Assembly: GCF_038967635.1 (NCBI RefSeq)
Contig: NZ_CP152413.1
Span: forward strand, 124,001-188,000
From: Bradyrhizobium sp. B124
GTDB lineage: Bacteria; Pseudomonadota; Alphaproteobacteria; Rhizobiales; Xanthobacteraceae
Direction of reading: 5' to 3'
DNA length: 64,000 nt
The position numbers were made by a program, and so were the translations under genes. Under the pieces are notes generated by a model. The model made no database searches, was not told where the DNA came from, and worked only from the letters and a program-made list of their open reading frames with translations. Every line of letters begins with the position of its first letter. The stretch's first letter is position 1. Below, piece after piece: positions 27,598 through 36,538 of the stretch.

Positions 27598-27999
27598 GTC
27601 CTGGCCCAGGTGACGAATTGACACAATAACGGAGGCGAACCCTTTCAAATTGCGACAAATCAAAAGTTCGGCCACCACGCGGGTCGCTCTTCCCGTGGAC
27701 CTCCGGCCCCGAGCAGCCGTAGATGACTCGTATTCATCAGCTTGGCTGTATGGTACGGGTGTTGAAGCCCCCGCAAGACTCAGGTTGTGGTCGTTGAAAG
27801 CCCGACGGCGCTGCATATGCGGCGAATGAGATCGCAGCACTATTGGCAATCTCGTCGGCCGCGTTCATTGGAGATCGGGCGAGCGGGCAACTCTGAACGT
27901 CCCAATGACCGCATGGCCCATCGCGTCATTTGCCAGTTGCACACACGCGGTCGGTATCGGAGCGGAGCGGACGTTGACGGAGATTTATGAGTACGCGCC
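27598..27999. other. Interval upstream of the universal stress gene
   Basis: No gene or clear FNR/FixK-type palindrome was found. It separates two minus-strand genes and probably contains the usp promoter and the terminator of the small gene at 28000-28233. Confidence 0.4.
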
Positions 28000-28233
28000 C
28001 TAATTGTCGCCGAGCCATCGGCCAATTTCTCTAGATCCGACGACGCGTTTTGGCTGGTGCGGGTTGATCGTTCCGGCCGAAAGGCCTTTGACACGCCGGT
28101 CCTGCGCCAGCGTCCTGGTGAACTGCTTTGCTTCCTGCTCGGATTTGAAGGTCGTAGTCCTTCGCGCATGCCTTTCGGGTGGAGCGTCGCGTTCGTCAAC
28201 GAAGGAGACGTACCAGACGTGATTTTGCGTCAT
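28000..28233 (-). CDS. Small conserved hypothetical protein (77 aa)
   Basis: The product MTQNHVWYVSFVDERDAPPE continues with RRTTTFKSEQEAKQFTRTLA, DRRVKGLSAGTINPHQPKR and ends REIGRWLGDN. It is soluble and of mixed composition. From memory, close relatives are widespread in Bradyrhizobium and related genera with no known function. GGAGG lies 7 bases before the ATG. Confidence 0.7.
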   Translation of the reverse strand: MTQNHVWYVSFVDERDAPPERHARRTTTFKSEQEAKQFTRTLAQDRRVKGLSAGTINPHQPKRVVGSREIGRWLGDN

Positions 28234-28494
28234 GTGGCGACCTCCGAGATTGGGTCCAGGTGCGAAAACAGGGCTCTGCCAACCTAAAGCGAGTCGGTGG
28301 CCGGGTTCACGGATAAGGGAGGAAAATACGGCTTCCGTTCAAAGTGTCCCTAGGGTCTTTCTAAGTAATTCTTCTGAGCAGCAGGTTTTCAGGCCGCCCG
28401 GGACGACATGGGGCATGATTGACTTCGGCCTCCGCGCTGATGGCCTTCCTTTCGCGCTGCAAGCAGCGTTCCTCCATGGGTTCGCGCGTCCACC

Positions 28495-28700
28495 GTCATC
28501 ATTCTCCAAACCACAAGGTCGATGGCCGTCCAAGACGAGCCGCGAGGCGCCGGCACGCAATATCGATCGCGATGTTGCGAGGTGTCTTGCCGGCGATGTA
28601 CTCGACGAAAATGCGGGTGCACGATGTCGGCCTCGGCCTCGATGATCTCTAACTCGCTCGGTTTTGCCGACGGCGGTGGGAATGCTCGATCGCCGGCGTC
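28495..28700 (-). pseudogene. Serine recombinase (resolvase) fragment with two frameshifts
   Basis: Read on the minus strand, one frame gives KPSELEIIEAEADIV, the next frame continues TRIFVEYIAGKTPRNIAIDI, and the first frame resumes CVPAPRGSSWTAIDL. Joined, these match the order of large serine recombinases (E-x-E-A-x-x-V then R-I-F-x-x-Y-x-x-G-x-S-P-x-x-I-A then G-[IV]-P-x-P-R-G-x-x-W). No single open frame encodes it and the catalytic N-terminal domain is absent, so it is a decayed remnant. It sits directly at the junction between the accessory half and the catabolic island. Confidence 0.6.
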
Positions 28701-28777
28701 GCGCCCGTCGCGGATCACGCGTTCAAGCCGCGCGACGCCGCGGCAGGACCGGGAGCCGCAACCGCCGATACTCACGA

Positions 28778-28806
28778 TTGACAGGCAATTATTACATGTA
28801 TAAAAA
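28778..28806 (+). promoter_or_regulatory. Promoter with TTACATGTA palindrome ahead of the Rieske oxygenase operon
   Basis: TTGACA at 28778-28783 is followed, 17 bases on, by TAAAAA as a weak -10. ATTACATGTATAA lies between and over these boxes at 28791-28803. The same TACATGTA core lies between -35 and -10 ahead of the minus-strand operon at 38730-38741. A MarR regulator bound here would block transcription; two MarR genes lie within the island. Confidence 0.55.
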
Positions 28807-28837
28807 TATGCAAATTCATATAATATGAGATGCCCGA

Positions 28838-29788
28838 ATGGACGCGCATCCGCTCAAGCTCAGAGTGCAGTCGATCGTTGCGGAGACGTCGGTCATTCGC
28901 AGCGTCGTGTTTGGCGTGGAGGGCGGTGCCGTGCCGGAGTGGCACGCGGGTGCGCACATTCGCGTGTTGCTGCCGGGCGGGGCAGACCGGCCGTATTCGC
29001 TGATGGCATTGCCGGACCTGCCTGAAGGCGCCGTTGCGCTGGGGGTGCTGCGCGAGGAGACGTCGGCCGGCGGCTCGCAGTTCATGCATGCCCTTAAGGT
29101 CGGCGACGTCGTCAGCGCGACCGCGCCGGTCAACAATTTCAGTCTTCACGAGGGCGCCGCGCCGGCGTTGCTGTTTGCCGGCGGCATCGGGGTTACGCCG
29201 ATCCTGTCCATGGCGGCGGTGCTGAAGGCGCAGGGAACCTGGTTTCGCCTGCACTATGCCGGGCGAATGCCCGGGCTGCTGGCGTTCCTGCCGCAGTTGC
29301 AGGCGATCTGTTCAGACGGCCTGGCGGTTCATTACGACAGCGATGCGTCCCGCCTCGATATCGCGGCAGCGGTTGGCGATGCGCCCGCAGACGCCCACGT
29401 CTATGTCTGCGGGCCTGCCGGCATGATTGACGCGGTGAAGACAGCGGCGCTAGCCAGGGGCATCCCGGCAGACCGCATCCATTTCGAGCTGTTCAAGGCG
29501 GAGCCGGCCGGTTCCCCGAACCAGCCGTTCGAGGTCGAGCTCAAGTCGACGGGGCAGGTCATCACGGTCGCGACCGATCAGAGCATCATCCAGGCGCTGG
29601 AAGCGGCAGGGCTCGACGTGCTCTATGATTGCCGGCGGGGCGATTGCGGCATCTGCCAGTGCGGCGTGATCGCAGGCGTGCCCGATCATCGCGACGTCAT
29701 TCTCAGCGACGACGAGAAGGCGTCCAACAAGGTCATGCAGATCTGCGTGTCGCGTGCGAAGTCGGACCGGCTGGTGTTGGATCTCTGA
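28838..29788 (+). CDS. Oxygenase reductase, FNR-type with C-terminal plant-type 2Fe-2S ferredoxin
   Basis: 316 residues with the phthalate-dioxygenase-reductase order: flavin domain with RPYSLMALPD (flavin contact R-x-Y-S), NAD domain with GGIGVTPILSMA and VYVCGPAGMIDAV, then a C-terminal ferredoxin with CRRGDCGICQCGV and a distal Cys in QICVS. It passes electrons from NAD(P)H to the Rieske oxygenase encoded next, 18 bases downstream, in the cytosol. It is the first gene of a five-gene + strand operon. The overall arrangement is that of vanillate or carnitine-type two-component oxygenases. Confidence 0.92.
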   Translation: MDAHPLKLRVQSIVAETSVIRSVVFGVEGGAVPEWHAGAHIRVLLPGGADRPYSLMALPDLPEGAVALGVLREETSAGGSQFMHALKVGDVVSATAPVNNFSLHEGAAPALLFAGGIGVTPILSMAAVLKAQGTWFRLHYAGRMPGLLAFLPQLQAICSDGLAVHYDSDASRLDIAAAVGDAPADAHVYVCGPAGMIDAVKTAALARGIPADRIHFELFKAEPAGSPNQPFEVELKSTGQVITVATDQSIIQALEAAGLDVLYDCRRGDCGICQCGVIAGVPDHRDVILSDDEKASNKVMQICVSRAKSDRLVLDL

Positions 29789-29806
29789 GAGGAGGCAAGA
29801 GGCGCC

Positions 29807-31147
29807 ATGGCGAAATACGGAAAGAATCCCCGCGCGATCGGCGGGCTTGTGCGCGACGCCGAGGTGCATCGCGATGTCTATATCGATCCCGAGGTGTTCG
29901 AGCTCGAGATGGAGCATCTGTTTCCCAACAGCTGGATCTATGTCGGGCACGCCAGCCAGTTGTCGAAGGCCGGCGATTTCATCACCGCCAATATCGGCCG
30001 GCAGCCGGTGGTGGCCAGCCGCCATACCGACGGCTCGATCCACCTGTTCTACAATCGCTGTCCGCACAAGGGCGTCAAGATCGCCTCCGAGCCGTGCGGT
30101 AATACCGGAAAGTTCTTCCGCTGTCCCTATCATGCCTGGTCGTTCAAGACCGACGGCTCGCTGCTCGCGATCCCGCTGAAGAAGGGCTACGAGGGCACCG
30201 GCTTTACCGACACCCAGGCCAACGACGGGCTGTCGCGGATCAAGAACGTCGTCGTCTACCGGGATTTCATTTTCGCGCGCCTGAGCGAAAACGGCGTCGG
30301 CTTCGAAGACTATTTCGGTGAAAGCCTCTCGACCATCGACAACATGGTCGATCGTTCGCCGGAGGGGAAGCTGGCCGTCGAGGCCATGCCGATCCGCTAC
30401 ATGCACACCTGCAATTGGAAGATGCTGGTCGAGAACCAGACCGACACCTGCCATCCCATGGTGGCGCATGAGAGCTCGGCCGGCACCGCCATCAAGGTCT
30501 GGCAACGCGAACAGGGCGATTCCACCGAGAAGCCGATGGCGGTGCAGCTCTATGGGCCGTTCATGAGCCCGTACGAGTTCTACGAGCAGAGCGGCATCCG
30601 GATCTGGCCCAACGGCCACGGCCATACCGGCGTCGCCAATTCCATCCATTCGAACTATTCGGACGTTGAGGGCTATCTCGGCCAGATGGTCGCGGCCTAT
30701 GGCGAGAAGCGGGCCCACGAGATTCTCGGAGAGGTCCGGCACAACACCGTCTATTTCCCGAACATCATGGTCAAGGGCGCGGTGCAGATCCTGCGCAATT
30801 TCATCCCGATCGCGGTGGACAGGACGCTGGTGGAGAGCTGGGTCTATCGTCTGGTCGGCGCGCCCGACAAGCTCTACGAGCGTGCGCTGATGTACAATCG
30901 CTTCATCAACGCACCGACCTCGATCGTCGGGCACGACGATCTCGAAATGTATGAGCGGGCCCAGGAAGGGCTGAAGTCGAACGGCAATCAATGGGTCAAT
31001 CTGCGCCGGCTCTACGAGAGCGGCGAGGAGCCTGACGTCACCGCGGTGATCAACGGCACGTCGGAGCGCCAGATGCGGAATCAGTTTCATGCCTGGGCCA
31101 AATTCATGACCGTGGACATGGACCAGCCGGTCGAGGCCGCGGAATGA
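29807..31147 (+). CDS. Rieske non-heme iron oxygenase, alpha (catalytic) subunit
   Basis: 446 residues. The Rieske cluster motif is C-P-H (YNRCPHKG) and, 17 residues on, C-P-Y-H (FRCPYHAWSF). The mononuclear iron site begins NWKMLVENQTDTCHPMVAHE, supplying two His, with the bridging Asp in TDTCH. GAGG precedes the ATG. The four-base overlap with the beta-subunit gene shows coupling. Alpha-beta oxygenases of this class hydroxylate aromatic rings. In auxin-degrading bacteria a Rieske alpha/beta pair attacks the indole ring of indole-3-acetate; the neighbourhood of MarR, isatin-hydrolase-like and indolepyruvate-oxidoreductase-like genes makes an indole substrate plausible here, but that is inference. 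Confidence 0.92.
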   Translation: MAKYGKNPRAIGGLVRDAEVHRDVYIDPEVFELEMEHLFPNSWIYVGHASQLSKAGDFITANIGRQPVVASRHTDGSIHLFYNRCPHKGVKIASEPCGNTGKFFRCPYHAWSFKTDGSLLAIPLKKGYEGTGFTDTQANDGLSRIKNVVVYRDFIFARLSENGVGFEDYFGESLSTIDNMVDRSPEGKLAVEAMPIRYMHTCNWKMLVENQTDTCHPMVAHESSAGTAIKVWQREQGDSTEKPMAVQLYGPFMSPYEFYEQSGIRIWPNGHGHTGVANSIHSNYSDVEGYLGQMVAAYGEKRAHEILGEVRHNTVYFPNIMVKGAVQILRNFIPIAVDRTLVESWVYRLVGAPDKLYERALMYNRFINAPTSIVGHDDLEMYERAQEGLKSNGNQWVNLRRLYESGEEPDVTAVINGTSERQMRNQFHAWAKFMTVDMDQPVEAAE

Positions 31148-31620
31148 TCAGCGAAAAGACCATCACCGATTTCATCTATCGGGAAGCCGACCTCCTCGAC
31201 ACCATGCAATGGCAGGCGTGGCTCGACCTGTTCCACCCGGAAGGGCGCTACTGGATGCCGCTGGAATGGCAGCAGCAGGATCCGGTGCTGCAGCCGTCGC
31301 TGATGTACGAAGACCTGTTGCTGATGAAAGTGCGCATCGAGCGATTGGCCGGCGAACGCACCTTCAGCCAGAAGCCAAAGAGCCGCTGCCATCATCTGCT
31401 GCAGGCGCCGCAGATCCTCGCGTGCGACCCGGCGGCCGGCATATTCAAGGCGCGGACGTCCTTTCTCTACACCGAGACGCGCGGCGACACGCTGGAACGC
31501 TTTTCCGGATGGGCGTCGCACGATCTCGTTCAAGTCGGCGATGACCTCAAGATCAGGCTCAAGCGCATCGACCTCGTGAATTTCGACGCGCCGTTCGGCA
31601 ATATCCAGCTTTTCATGTGA
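31144..31620 (+). CDS. Ring-hydroxylating oxygenase, beta (small) subunit
   Basis: 158 residues with the NTF2-like fold of beta subunits: an N-terminal helix pair (ITDFIYREADLLDTMQWQAW), LDLFHPEGRYWMPLEW, and long strands around KARTSFLYTETRGDTLERFS and LKIRLKRIDLVNFD. The start overlaps the alpha-subunit stop by four bases. Beta subunits are mainly structural in an alpha3beta3 complex. Immediately downstream, the CoA ligase starts after seven bases. Confidence 0.9.
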   Translation: MISEKTITDFIYREADLLDTMQWQAWLDLFHPEGRYWMPLEWQQQDPVLQPSLMYEDLLLMKVRIERLAGERTFSQKPKSRCHHLLQAPQILACDPAAGIFKARTSFLYTETRGDTLERFSGWASHDLVQVGDDLKIRLKRIDLVNFDAPFGNIQLFM

Positions 31621-31627
31621 GTGCGCC

Positions 31628-33244
31628 TTGACCACAGCGACCACCGTCTACGCCCGCTTTCGCGAGATCGCCCTCCGCCGGGGAGAAGCCTGCTTTCTCA
31701 ACGTGCTGCCCGAGACGGCCGATATCTACGGCATCGCCGCCGGCGAGATCTCGTATCGCGCCATGTTTGAGCGGGTGGAGCGCTGGCGCGCGGCGTTCGC
31801 TGGCCACGGCTATGGCAGAGGCCATCGGGTCGGGCTGCTGCTGCAGAACAGGCCGGTCTTCGTCGAGCTGTGGTTCGCCTTGAACGCGCTCGGTGTGTCC
31901 GTGGTGCCGATCAACCCCGATCTGCGGGTCAGCGAGCTCGAATACATCATCGCGCATTCCGAGATGAATGCCGCGTTCGTCCTCGCCAAACGACGCGACG
32001 AGGTCGAGACGGCGGCACGCCAGGCCGGCCGGCCCATTCCGGTTGCGACCGACAGCGGCGAGATTCCGGCCCCGTTCGGCGGCGCGCGGCCGGCGAACGC
32101 CGGCGACGGTTTGAGCGAATGCGCGCTGCTCTATACCTCGGGGACGACAGGCCAGCCCAAGGGCTGCGTGCTGACCAACACCTATTTCCTGTATTCCGGA
32201 GACTGGTATCGCGATGTCGGCGGATTGATCGATCTCAGGAACAATGGCGAGCGCATGATCACGCCGCTGCCGCTGTTTCACATGAACGCGATGGCGGTGT
32301 CGCTGATGGCGATGCTGTCGGTCGGCGGCAGCCTGACGATGCTCGATCGCTTCCATCCGCGAAGCTGGTGGAAATCGGTGCGCGACAGCCGGGCGACCTG
32401 CCTGCATTATCTCGGCGTCATGCCCTCGATGCTGATGAGCGCGCCGCCGACGCATGAAGATCGCGCGCACACCGTGCGGTTCGGCTTCGGCGCCGGCGTC
32501 GACAAGCTGCTCCACGCGCCGTTCGAGGAGCGCTTCGGTTTTCCGCTGCTCGAGGCCTGGGCGATGACCGAGACCGGAAGCGGCGGCGTGATCGCCGCCC
32601 ATGTCGAGCCGCGCAAGATCGGCACAAGCTGTTTTGGACGTCCGGCGCCCGAAGTCGACGTGCGGATCATCGACGACGGCGGCAACGATGCGCCGGTCGG
32701 AACGCCGGGCGAGCTGTTGGTGCGGCGGGCGGGGGATGATCCCCGCTACGGATTCTTCAGCGAGTACCTGAAGAACGAGGAGGCCACCGCCGAGGCCTGG
32801 AAGGACGGATGGCTGCATACCGGAGATATCGTGTCGCGCGATGCCGATGGCGATCTGCATTTCGTCGATCGCAAGAAGAACGTGATCCGCCGCTCCGGCG
32901 AGAACATCGCCGCGGTCGAGGTCGAATCCGTGCTCAACCGCCATCCGGCGATCCGGCAGGCCGCGGTGGCGGCGACACCGGATCAGGTGCGCGGCGACGA
33001 GGTCGCGGCTGTCATCATCGCGGAGCAGCCGGGGGCCGACCGCGCGCTCGCCGAGGACATCGTGCGCTGGAGCCTGGAGCAGATGGCCTATTACAAGGCG
33101 CCGGGCTGGATCTCGTTCGTCGAAAAACTCCCGCTGACCGCGACCGAGAAGATCCAGCGCGCCGGATTGAAGGAGTTCGTCGCGAAGCTGATGCGCGATG
33201 GCGCGTTCTTCGATCTTCGCGACCTCAAGCGGCGGCAGGAGTGA
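31628..33244 (+). CDS. AMP-forming acyl/aryl-CoA ligase
   Basis: 538 residues of the ANL superfamily. Motifs are LLYTSGTTGQPKGCVLTN (P-loop), AWAMTETG, DGWLHTGDIVSRD, DRKKNVIRRSGENIAAVE (hinge) and LTATEKIQRAGL with the catalytic Lys. The start is TTG at 31628 (TTG ACC ACA), seven bases after the beta-subunit stop; no ATG serves. The enzyme joins a carboxylate to CoA using ATP. Sequence character is that of crotonobetaine/cyclohexanecarboxylate-type ligases, but the substrate cannot be read. In the model proposed here it activates indole-3-acetate or its dioxygenated product for side-chain cleavage. Confidence 0.88.
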   Translation: MTTATTVYARFREIALRRGEACFLNVLPETADIYGIAAGEISYRAMFERVERWRAAFAGHGYGRGHRVGLLLQNRPVFVELWFALNALGVSVVPINPDLRVSELEYIIAHSEMNAAFVLAKRRDEVETAARQAGRPIPVATDSGEIPAPFGGARPANAGDGLSECALLYTSGTTGQPKGCVLTNTYFLYSGDWYRDVGGLIDLRNNGERMITPLPLFHMNAMAVSLMAMLSVGGSLTMLDRFHPRSWWKSVRDSRATCLHYLGVMPSMLMSAPPTHEDRAHTVRFGFGAGVDKLLHAPFEERFGFPLLEAWAMTETGSGGVIAAHVEPRKIGTSCFGRPAPEVDVRIIDDGGNDAPVGTPGELLVRRAGDDPRYGFFSEYLKNEEATAEAWKDGWLHTGDIVSRDADGDLHFVDRKKNVIRRSGENIAAVEVESVLNRHPAIRQAAVAATPDQVRGDEVAAVIIAEQPGADRALAEDIVRWSLEQMAYYKAPGWISFVEKLPLTATEKIQRAGLKEFVAKLMRDGAFFDLRDLKRRQE

Positions 33245-33246
33245 TC

Positions 33247-33975
33247 ATGAGCCAGACCCGCACCACACTCATCACCGGAGGCAATTCCGGAATCGGCGAG
33301 GCCTTGGCGAAGAAACTCGTCGGCGAGGGACAGCGGGTCGTCTCGGTCGGCCTCGAGAAGCCGGACTGGACGCATGATCTGCTGAGCGCCTATCGCGCGG
33401 ACTTGACCAGCATCGCGGAGACCAGGGCGATTGCACAGGAGATCCGCCGGGATCATGCGGTCGATTGCCTCGTGCACAATGCCGGAATCATCCTGCCGAA
33501 TCTGCTGGCCGACGCGAAGCCGGAAGACATCCTGACGCTGGCGCAGCTGCATCTGGGCGCACCGATGCTGCTGACCCAGGCGGCGATGGAAGGGATGCGT
33601 TCACGGAAGTTCGGGCGGATCGTGTTCGTGAGCTCGCGCGCCGCGATGGGCGCGGCCACGCGCTCGGCCTATTCGGCCACCAAGGCCGGCGTGCACGGCA
33701 TGGCGCGGACATGGGCGCTGGAGCTGGCATCGAGCGGGATCACGGTGAACGTGGTCGCACCGGGTCCGATCCTGACCGACAATTTCTGGGGCGTCATCCC
33801 GAAGGACTCCGAGCAGCAGGAGAAGATGGCACGCAACGTTCCGGTCGGGCGGCTCGGCTCACGCGAGGACGTGGCGCACGCGATCCGCTTCTTCCTCGAC
33901 GAGCGCTCCGACTTCGTGACCGGACAGGTGCTCTACGTCTGCGGCGGCACCAGCCTTGCCGGCCTCAGTCCATGA
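33247..33975 (+). CDS. Short-chain dehydrogenase/reductase
   Basis: 242 residues from ATG 33247, two bases after the ligase stop. It has the cofactor motif TGGNSGIGEALAKKL (TGxxxGIG), LVHNAGI (NAG), and catalytic Ser and Y-x-x-x-K (FVSSRAAMG, SAYSATKAG), ending GQVLYVCGGTSLAG. These are classical cytosolic NAD(P)-dependent alcohol/ketone oxidoreductases. It is the last gene of the Rieske operon and converges on the MarR gene with an 11-base gap. The substrate is probably a hydroxylated or keto intermediate of the same pathway. Confidence 0.9.
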   Translation: MSQTRTTLITGGNSGIGEALAKKLVGEGQRVVSVGLEKPDWTHDLLSAYRADLTSIAETRAIAQEIRRDHAVDCLVHNAGIILPNLLADAKPEDILTLAQLHLGAPMLLTQAAMEGMRSRKFGRIVFVSSRAAMGAATRSAYSATKAGVHGMARTWALELASSGITVNVVAPGPILTDNFWGVIPKDSEQQEKMARNVPVGRLGSREDVAHAIRFFLDERSDFVTGQVLYVCGGTSLAGLSP

Positions 33976-33986
33976 CCGCGTGCGGA

Positions 33987-34469
33987 TCAGATCTGATTCT
34001 GGCGGATGTTCTCGACCATCTTGGCCAGCACGCGGGCGCACACCTCGATCTCGTCGGGATCGATACCGACGGTCAGCCGGTCGTAATTTTTCTCCATGAT
34101 CGGCCAGATCTTGCGCAGCAGGGCCTCGCCGTCCGCCGTCAATCCGACGACGCGGCGACGCTGGTCTTCCTCGGCGATCTCGCGCTTGACGAGACCCGAT
34201 GACACCATCGACTCGACCATGCGGCTCGCGGTCGACTGCTCGGTGACCGCCAGCACGGCGATCTCGTTGACGGTCAGGGTCTTGTAGATGAACAGGACCG
34301 ACAACGTCCGGAACACGACGTTGTTGATGTTGTGCTCGCTGAGATCGCGGTTCTGATCCAGGTTCCAGCGATTGGCGAGCCGGTTGAAGAGATAGGGAAT
34401 GTAGCTTTGCAGCTGGTCCCGTGTCCGCGGTGGACCGGATTTCCATCTGCTCCTGGAGTCTTTGGCCAT
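33987..34469 (-). CDS. MarR-family transcriptional regulator
   Basis: 160 residues, winged helix-turn-helix: LTVNEIAVLAVTEQSTASRM, VESMVSSGLVKREIAEEDQRR (wing with DQRRR), VGLTADGEALLRKIWPIME. The start overlaps the upstream MarR stop by one base (34469), so the two are translated together as the last genes of a minus-strand operon headed at 38698. MarR proteins usually repress aromatic catabolic genes and release DNA on ligand binding. The TACATGTA palindromes at 28791 and 38730 are candidate sites for this protein or its neighbour. Confidence 0.9.
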   Translation of the reverse strand: MAKDSRSRWKSGPPRTRDQLQSYIPYLFNRLANRWNLDQNRDLSEHNINNVVFRTLSVLFIYKTLTVNEIAVLAVTEQSTASRMVESMVSSGLVKREIAEEDQRRRVVGLTADGEALLRKIWPIMEKNYDRLTVGIDPDEIEVCARVLAKMVENIRQNQI

Positions 34470-34966
34470 TATGTCCTGCGACCCTGCTTCTTGCTTTCGC
34501 TGCCAAGTTTCGAGGAGAGGGACCGCAACACCGACAGTGCAGTCTCCAGCTCCTGGGCGGGAATATTTTCAAGCCGTTCGCTGAGATGCCGCTTGTGCAC
34601 GTCAGCCGCCTTCCTGAACAGTGCTTCGCCTTTCGGCGTCAGGCGCACGATGAACGACCGGCGGTCCTCGCTCGACATTTCCTTGCTGATCAGGTCGTCG
34701 GCCAGCAGTCGCTGCACCAGGCCCGAGACGTTGCCGCCGGACACTTTCAGGTTCTGCGACAACTGCCCGAGCGCCATTCCGTCCCTGTAGCGATCGAGCT
34801 GAGCCAGCACGTCGAACTTGGCCAGCGACAAGCCGAACTCCGAGCTCAGCATGGAATTCAGCGACGCAAACAGCTCGCCGTGCAGGGACAGCAATTGCAG
34901 CCAAAGCCGGGTTTCAATCTGCCCGAATACGGGAGCCGTGCTCTCCTTGAGTGCTGCCGGCATCAT
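34469..34966 (-). CDS. MarR-family transcriptional regulator, possible auxin-type
   Basis: 165 residues: IETRLWLQLLSLHGELFASL, GLSLAKFDVLAQLDRYRDGM, LGQLSQNLKVSGGNVSGLVQ (recognition helix) and SSEDRRSFIVRLTPKGEALF. The N-terminal TRLWLQLL and KFDVLAQL blocks are shared with the third MarR at 56479-56985. These resemble, as far as I recall, MarR regulators of bacterial auxin-degradation loci. Its start overlaps the stop of the oxidoreductase beta gene by four bases. Having two unlike MarRs in tandem in one operon suggests response to two ligands, or two operators. Confidence 0.9.
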   Translation of the reverse strand: MMPAALKESTAPVFGQIETRLWLQLLSLHGELFASLNSMLSSEFGLSLAKFDVLAQLDRYRDGMALGQLSQNLKVSGGNVSGLVQRLLADDLISKEMSSEDRRSFIVRLTPKGEALFRKAADVHKRHLSERLENIPAQELETALSVLRSLSSKLGSESKKQGRRT

Positions 34967-36528
34967 GCAAAACTCTTGATGGTCTGGATCACGCCGTCGA
35001 GCTCCTTGCCTTCGCTGTCCTTCAGCGCGGCCTCCCGCAGTCGGCGCGCCCAGTCGGCGGCATCGTCACGCGGTGCGACCAGTCTGATCGCGGCCAGCGT
35101 CTTGTCGAATTTCGACAGGCCGCGGCTGTGGGTGTCGGAATAGCCTTTGACAAGGCGCCGGCATTGCAGGACCTCGACGCCCAACTGATAGTTTGCTCGC
35201 ACCGCCTCTGTCGCGGCGTTGAGCCATTGGTCCCGATGAGCGGTTTCGATGGCGTGACGCAGCGAGCGGCGGCGTATGCCGCGGAGGCCGCCGACGACAT
35301 AGAGCGCGAGGAACCAGGGCAGCGAGTAGGTCCGCACCCGGCGCCCCTTGTTGACGCGCCGATCGAGCCAGCCGAGGAGGCGCGGCCTGGCGCCAAGCCA
35401 GCGGCCAAGGCCCACTGGGAGCATGCCCATGACCTCTTCCATGCGGGGATGCATGAACTCGGTGGTCTGCAGCACCTGATCCTGCGACAATTCGAGCTCG
35501 TCCTCGATCCGCGCGCGGCGGCTGGATCTGGTCTTGAGGTCGGCAACGCGGATGACGTCATCATAGGCCATGGCGTTGGCGAGATATTTTGCGGCGGCCT
35601 GGGTGAAGGCAAAATCTCGCCCGGCGCCACCGCAGCTCCGATCGGCGGCGTGGAGCTTGCCGAGGATGTCGAGATATTCATCGCCATAGGCGACGTCCTG
35701 GAAATCGACGACCTTCTTCAGCCCGGCGCGGCCCATGGCCTGCACGGCGTCGGGCAACTCTTGCGTCAACCGCGCGGCGAGGCCGGCAAGACGGGGATCC
35801 AGAGCTGCCGGGGAGGGAGCGGTGTCAGCCGCCTCCGATTGGGCCGGCGGCACCGGGTCGGGGGATTTCGACTGCACCCGGTCAAACGCAGCCTCGAACG
35901 CGCGGACGCTGGCTTGCGCGCCTTTGTCGCCGGCGCGGATGACGTCGAGATAGCTCTCGCGGCTGAAGCTCAGCACGCCGGCGCCTGCGAGCGCGCCGAA
36001 CATCGCAGCCGAGATCACGCTGCCATTGGCGATCGCCAGCGCGTTCATGTCGAAGATGATCTCGGTCTTGGCGGCGATTCCGATGGCGCCGGTCACCGCC
36101 TCCCCGTCGGCGATACCGTTGCCCGGCGCAATCTTCTCGCCGATCGCGAACGTCCGGTGATTGGATGCGATCAGCGTGGTGCGATCCGGCGTCACCAGGC
36201 CGCGCAGGATCGAGCGGCCGGCTTCCATGAATTCCGCCGCCATCACTACGTCGACGTCGCCGGGCGTCGGCATCAGCGACAGGATCGGCTTGCGGCCATC
36301 GAGCGGCGGCATCGCCTCGATATAGTAGATCGTGGCGCCGGTGCGCTGGGCGACGCCGGGCACCGAGGTCGACTGCGCGACCCAGCCATGGTTCTCGGCG
36401 AGCTGGACGATCCAGTCGGTGAGGACGCCGCCGCCCTGGCCACCCATCGCGACGATCGCGATCGAGATCGGCCGCTCGGTCGCGTCACCTGCGGCAGGAA
36501 GCGCCAGCTGGACCGTCTCGTCTCTCAT
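34963..36528 (-). CDS. Indolepyruvate:ferredoxin oxidoreductase-like beta subunit (IorB family, extended)
   Basis: 521 residues. Residues ~18-215 are the pyruvate-ferredoxin-oxidoreductase gamma-like domain: SIAIVAMGGQGGGVLTDWIV, VAQRTGATIYYIEAMPP, SLMPTPGDVDVVMAAEFMEA. The C-terminal ~280 residues (RRARIEDELELSQDQVLQTT and after) form the extra domain seen in aerobic indolepyruvate oxidoreductase beta-family proteins. With the alpha subunit it would convert an arylpyruvate such as indole-3-pyruvate to the arylacetyl-CoA, giving electrons to ferredoxin. It starts 11 bases after the alpha-subunit stop. Plain archaeal IorB is much shorter, so this is the long bacterial form. Confidence 0.88.
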   Translation of the reverse strand: MRDETVQLALPAAGDATERPISIAIVAMGGQGGGVLTDWIVQLAENHGWVAQSTSVPGVAQRTGATIYYIEAMPPLDGRKPILSLMPTPGDVDVVMAAEFMEAGRSILRGLVTPDRTTLIASNHRTFAIGEKIAPGNGIADGEAVTGAIGIAAKTEIIFDMNALAIANGSVISAAMFGALAGAGVLSFSRESYLDVIRAGDKGAQASVRAFEAAFDRVQSKSPDPVPPAQSEAADTAPSPAALDPRLAGLAARLTQELPDAVQAMGRAGLKKVVDFQDVAYGDEYLDILGKLHAADRSCGGAGRDFAFTQAAAKYLANAMAYDDVIRVADLKTRSSRRARIEDELELSQDQVLQTTEFMHPRMEEVMGMLPVGLGRWLGARPRLLGWLDRRVNKGRRVRTYSLPWFLALYVVGGLRGIRRRSLRHAIETAHRDQWLNAATEAVRANYQLGVEVLQCRRLVKGYSDTHSRGLSKFDKTLAAIRLVAPRDDAADWARRLREAALKDSEGKELDGVIQTIKSFA

Positions 36529-36538
36529 GACAAGGCTC

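Noticed and set aside
28838..31620. Nitrogen-fixation or nodulation genes
   Set aside because: Despite the rhizobial look, no nif, fix or nod gene or nod-box was seen anywhere in the window.
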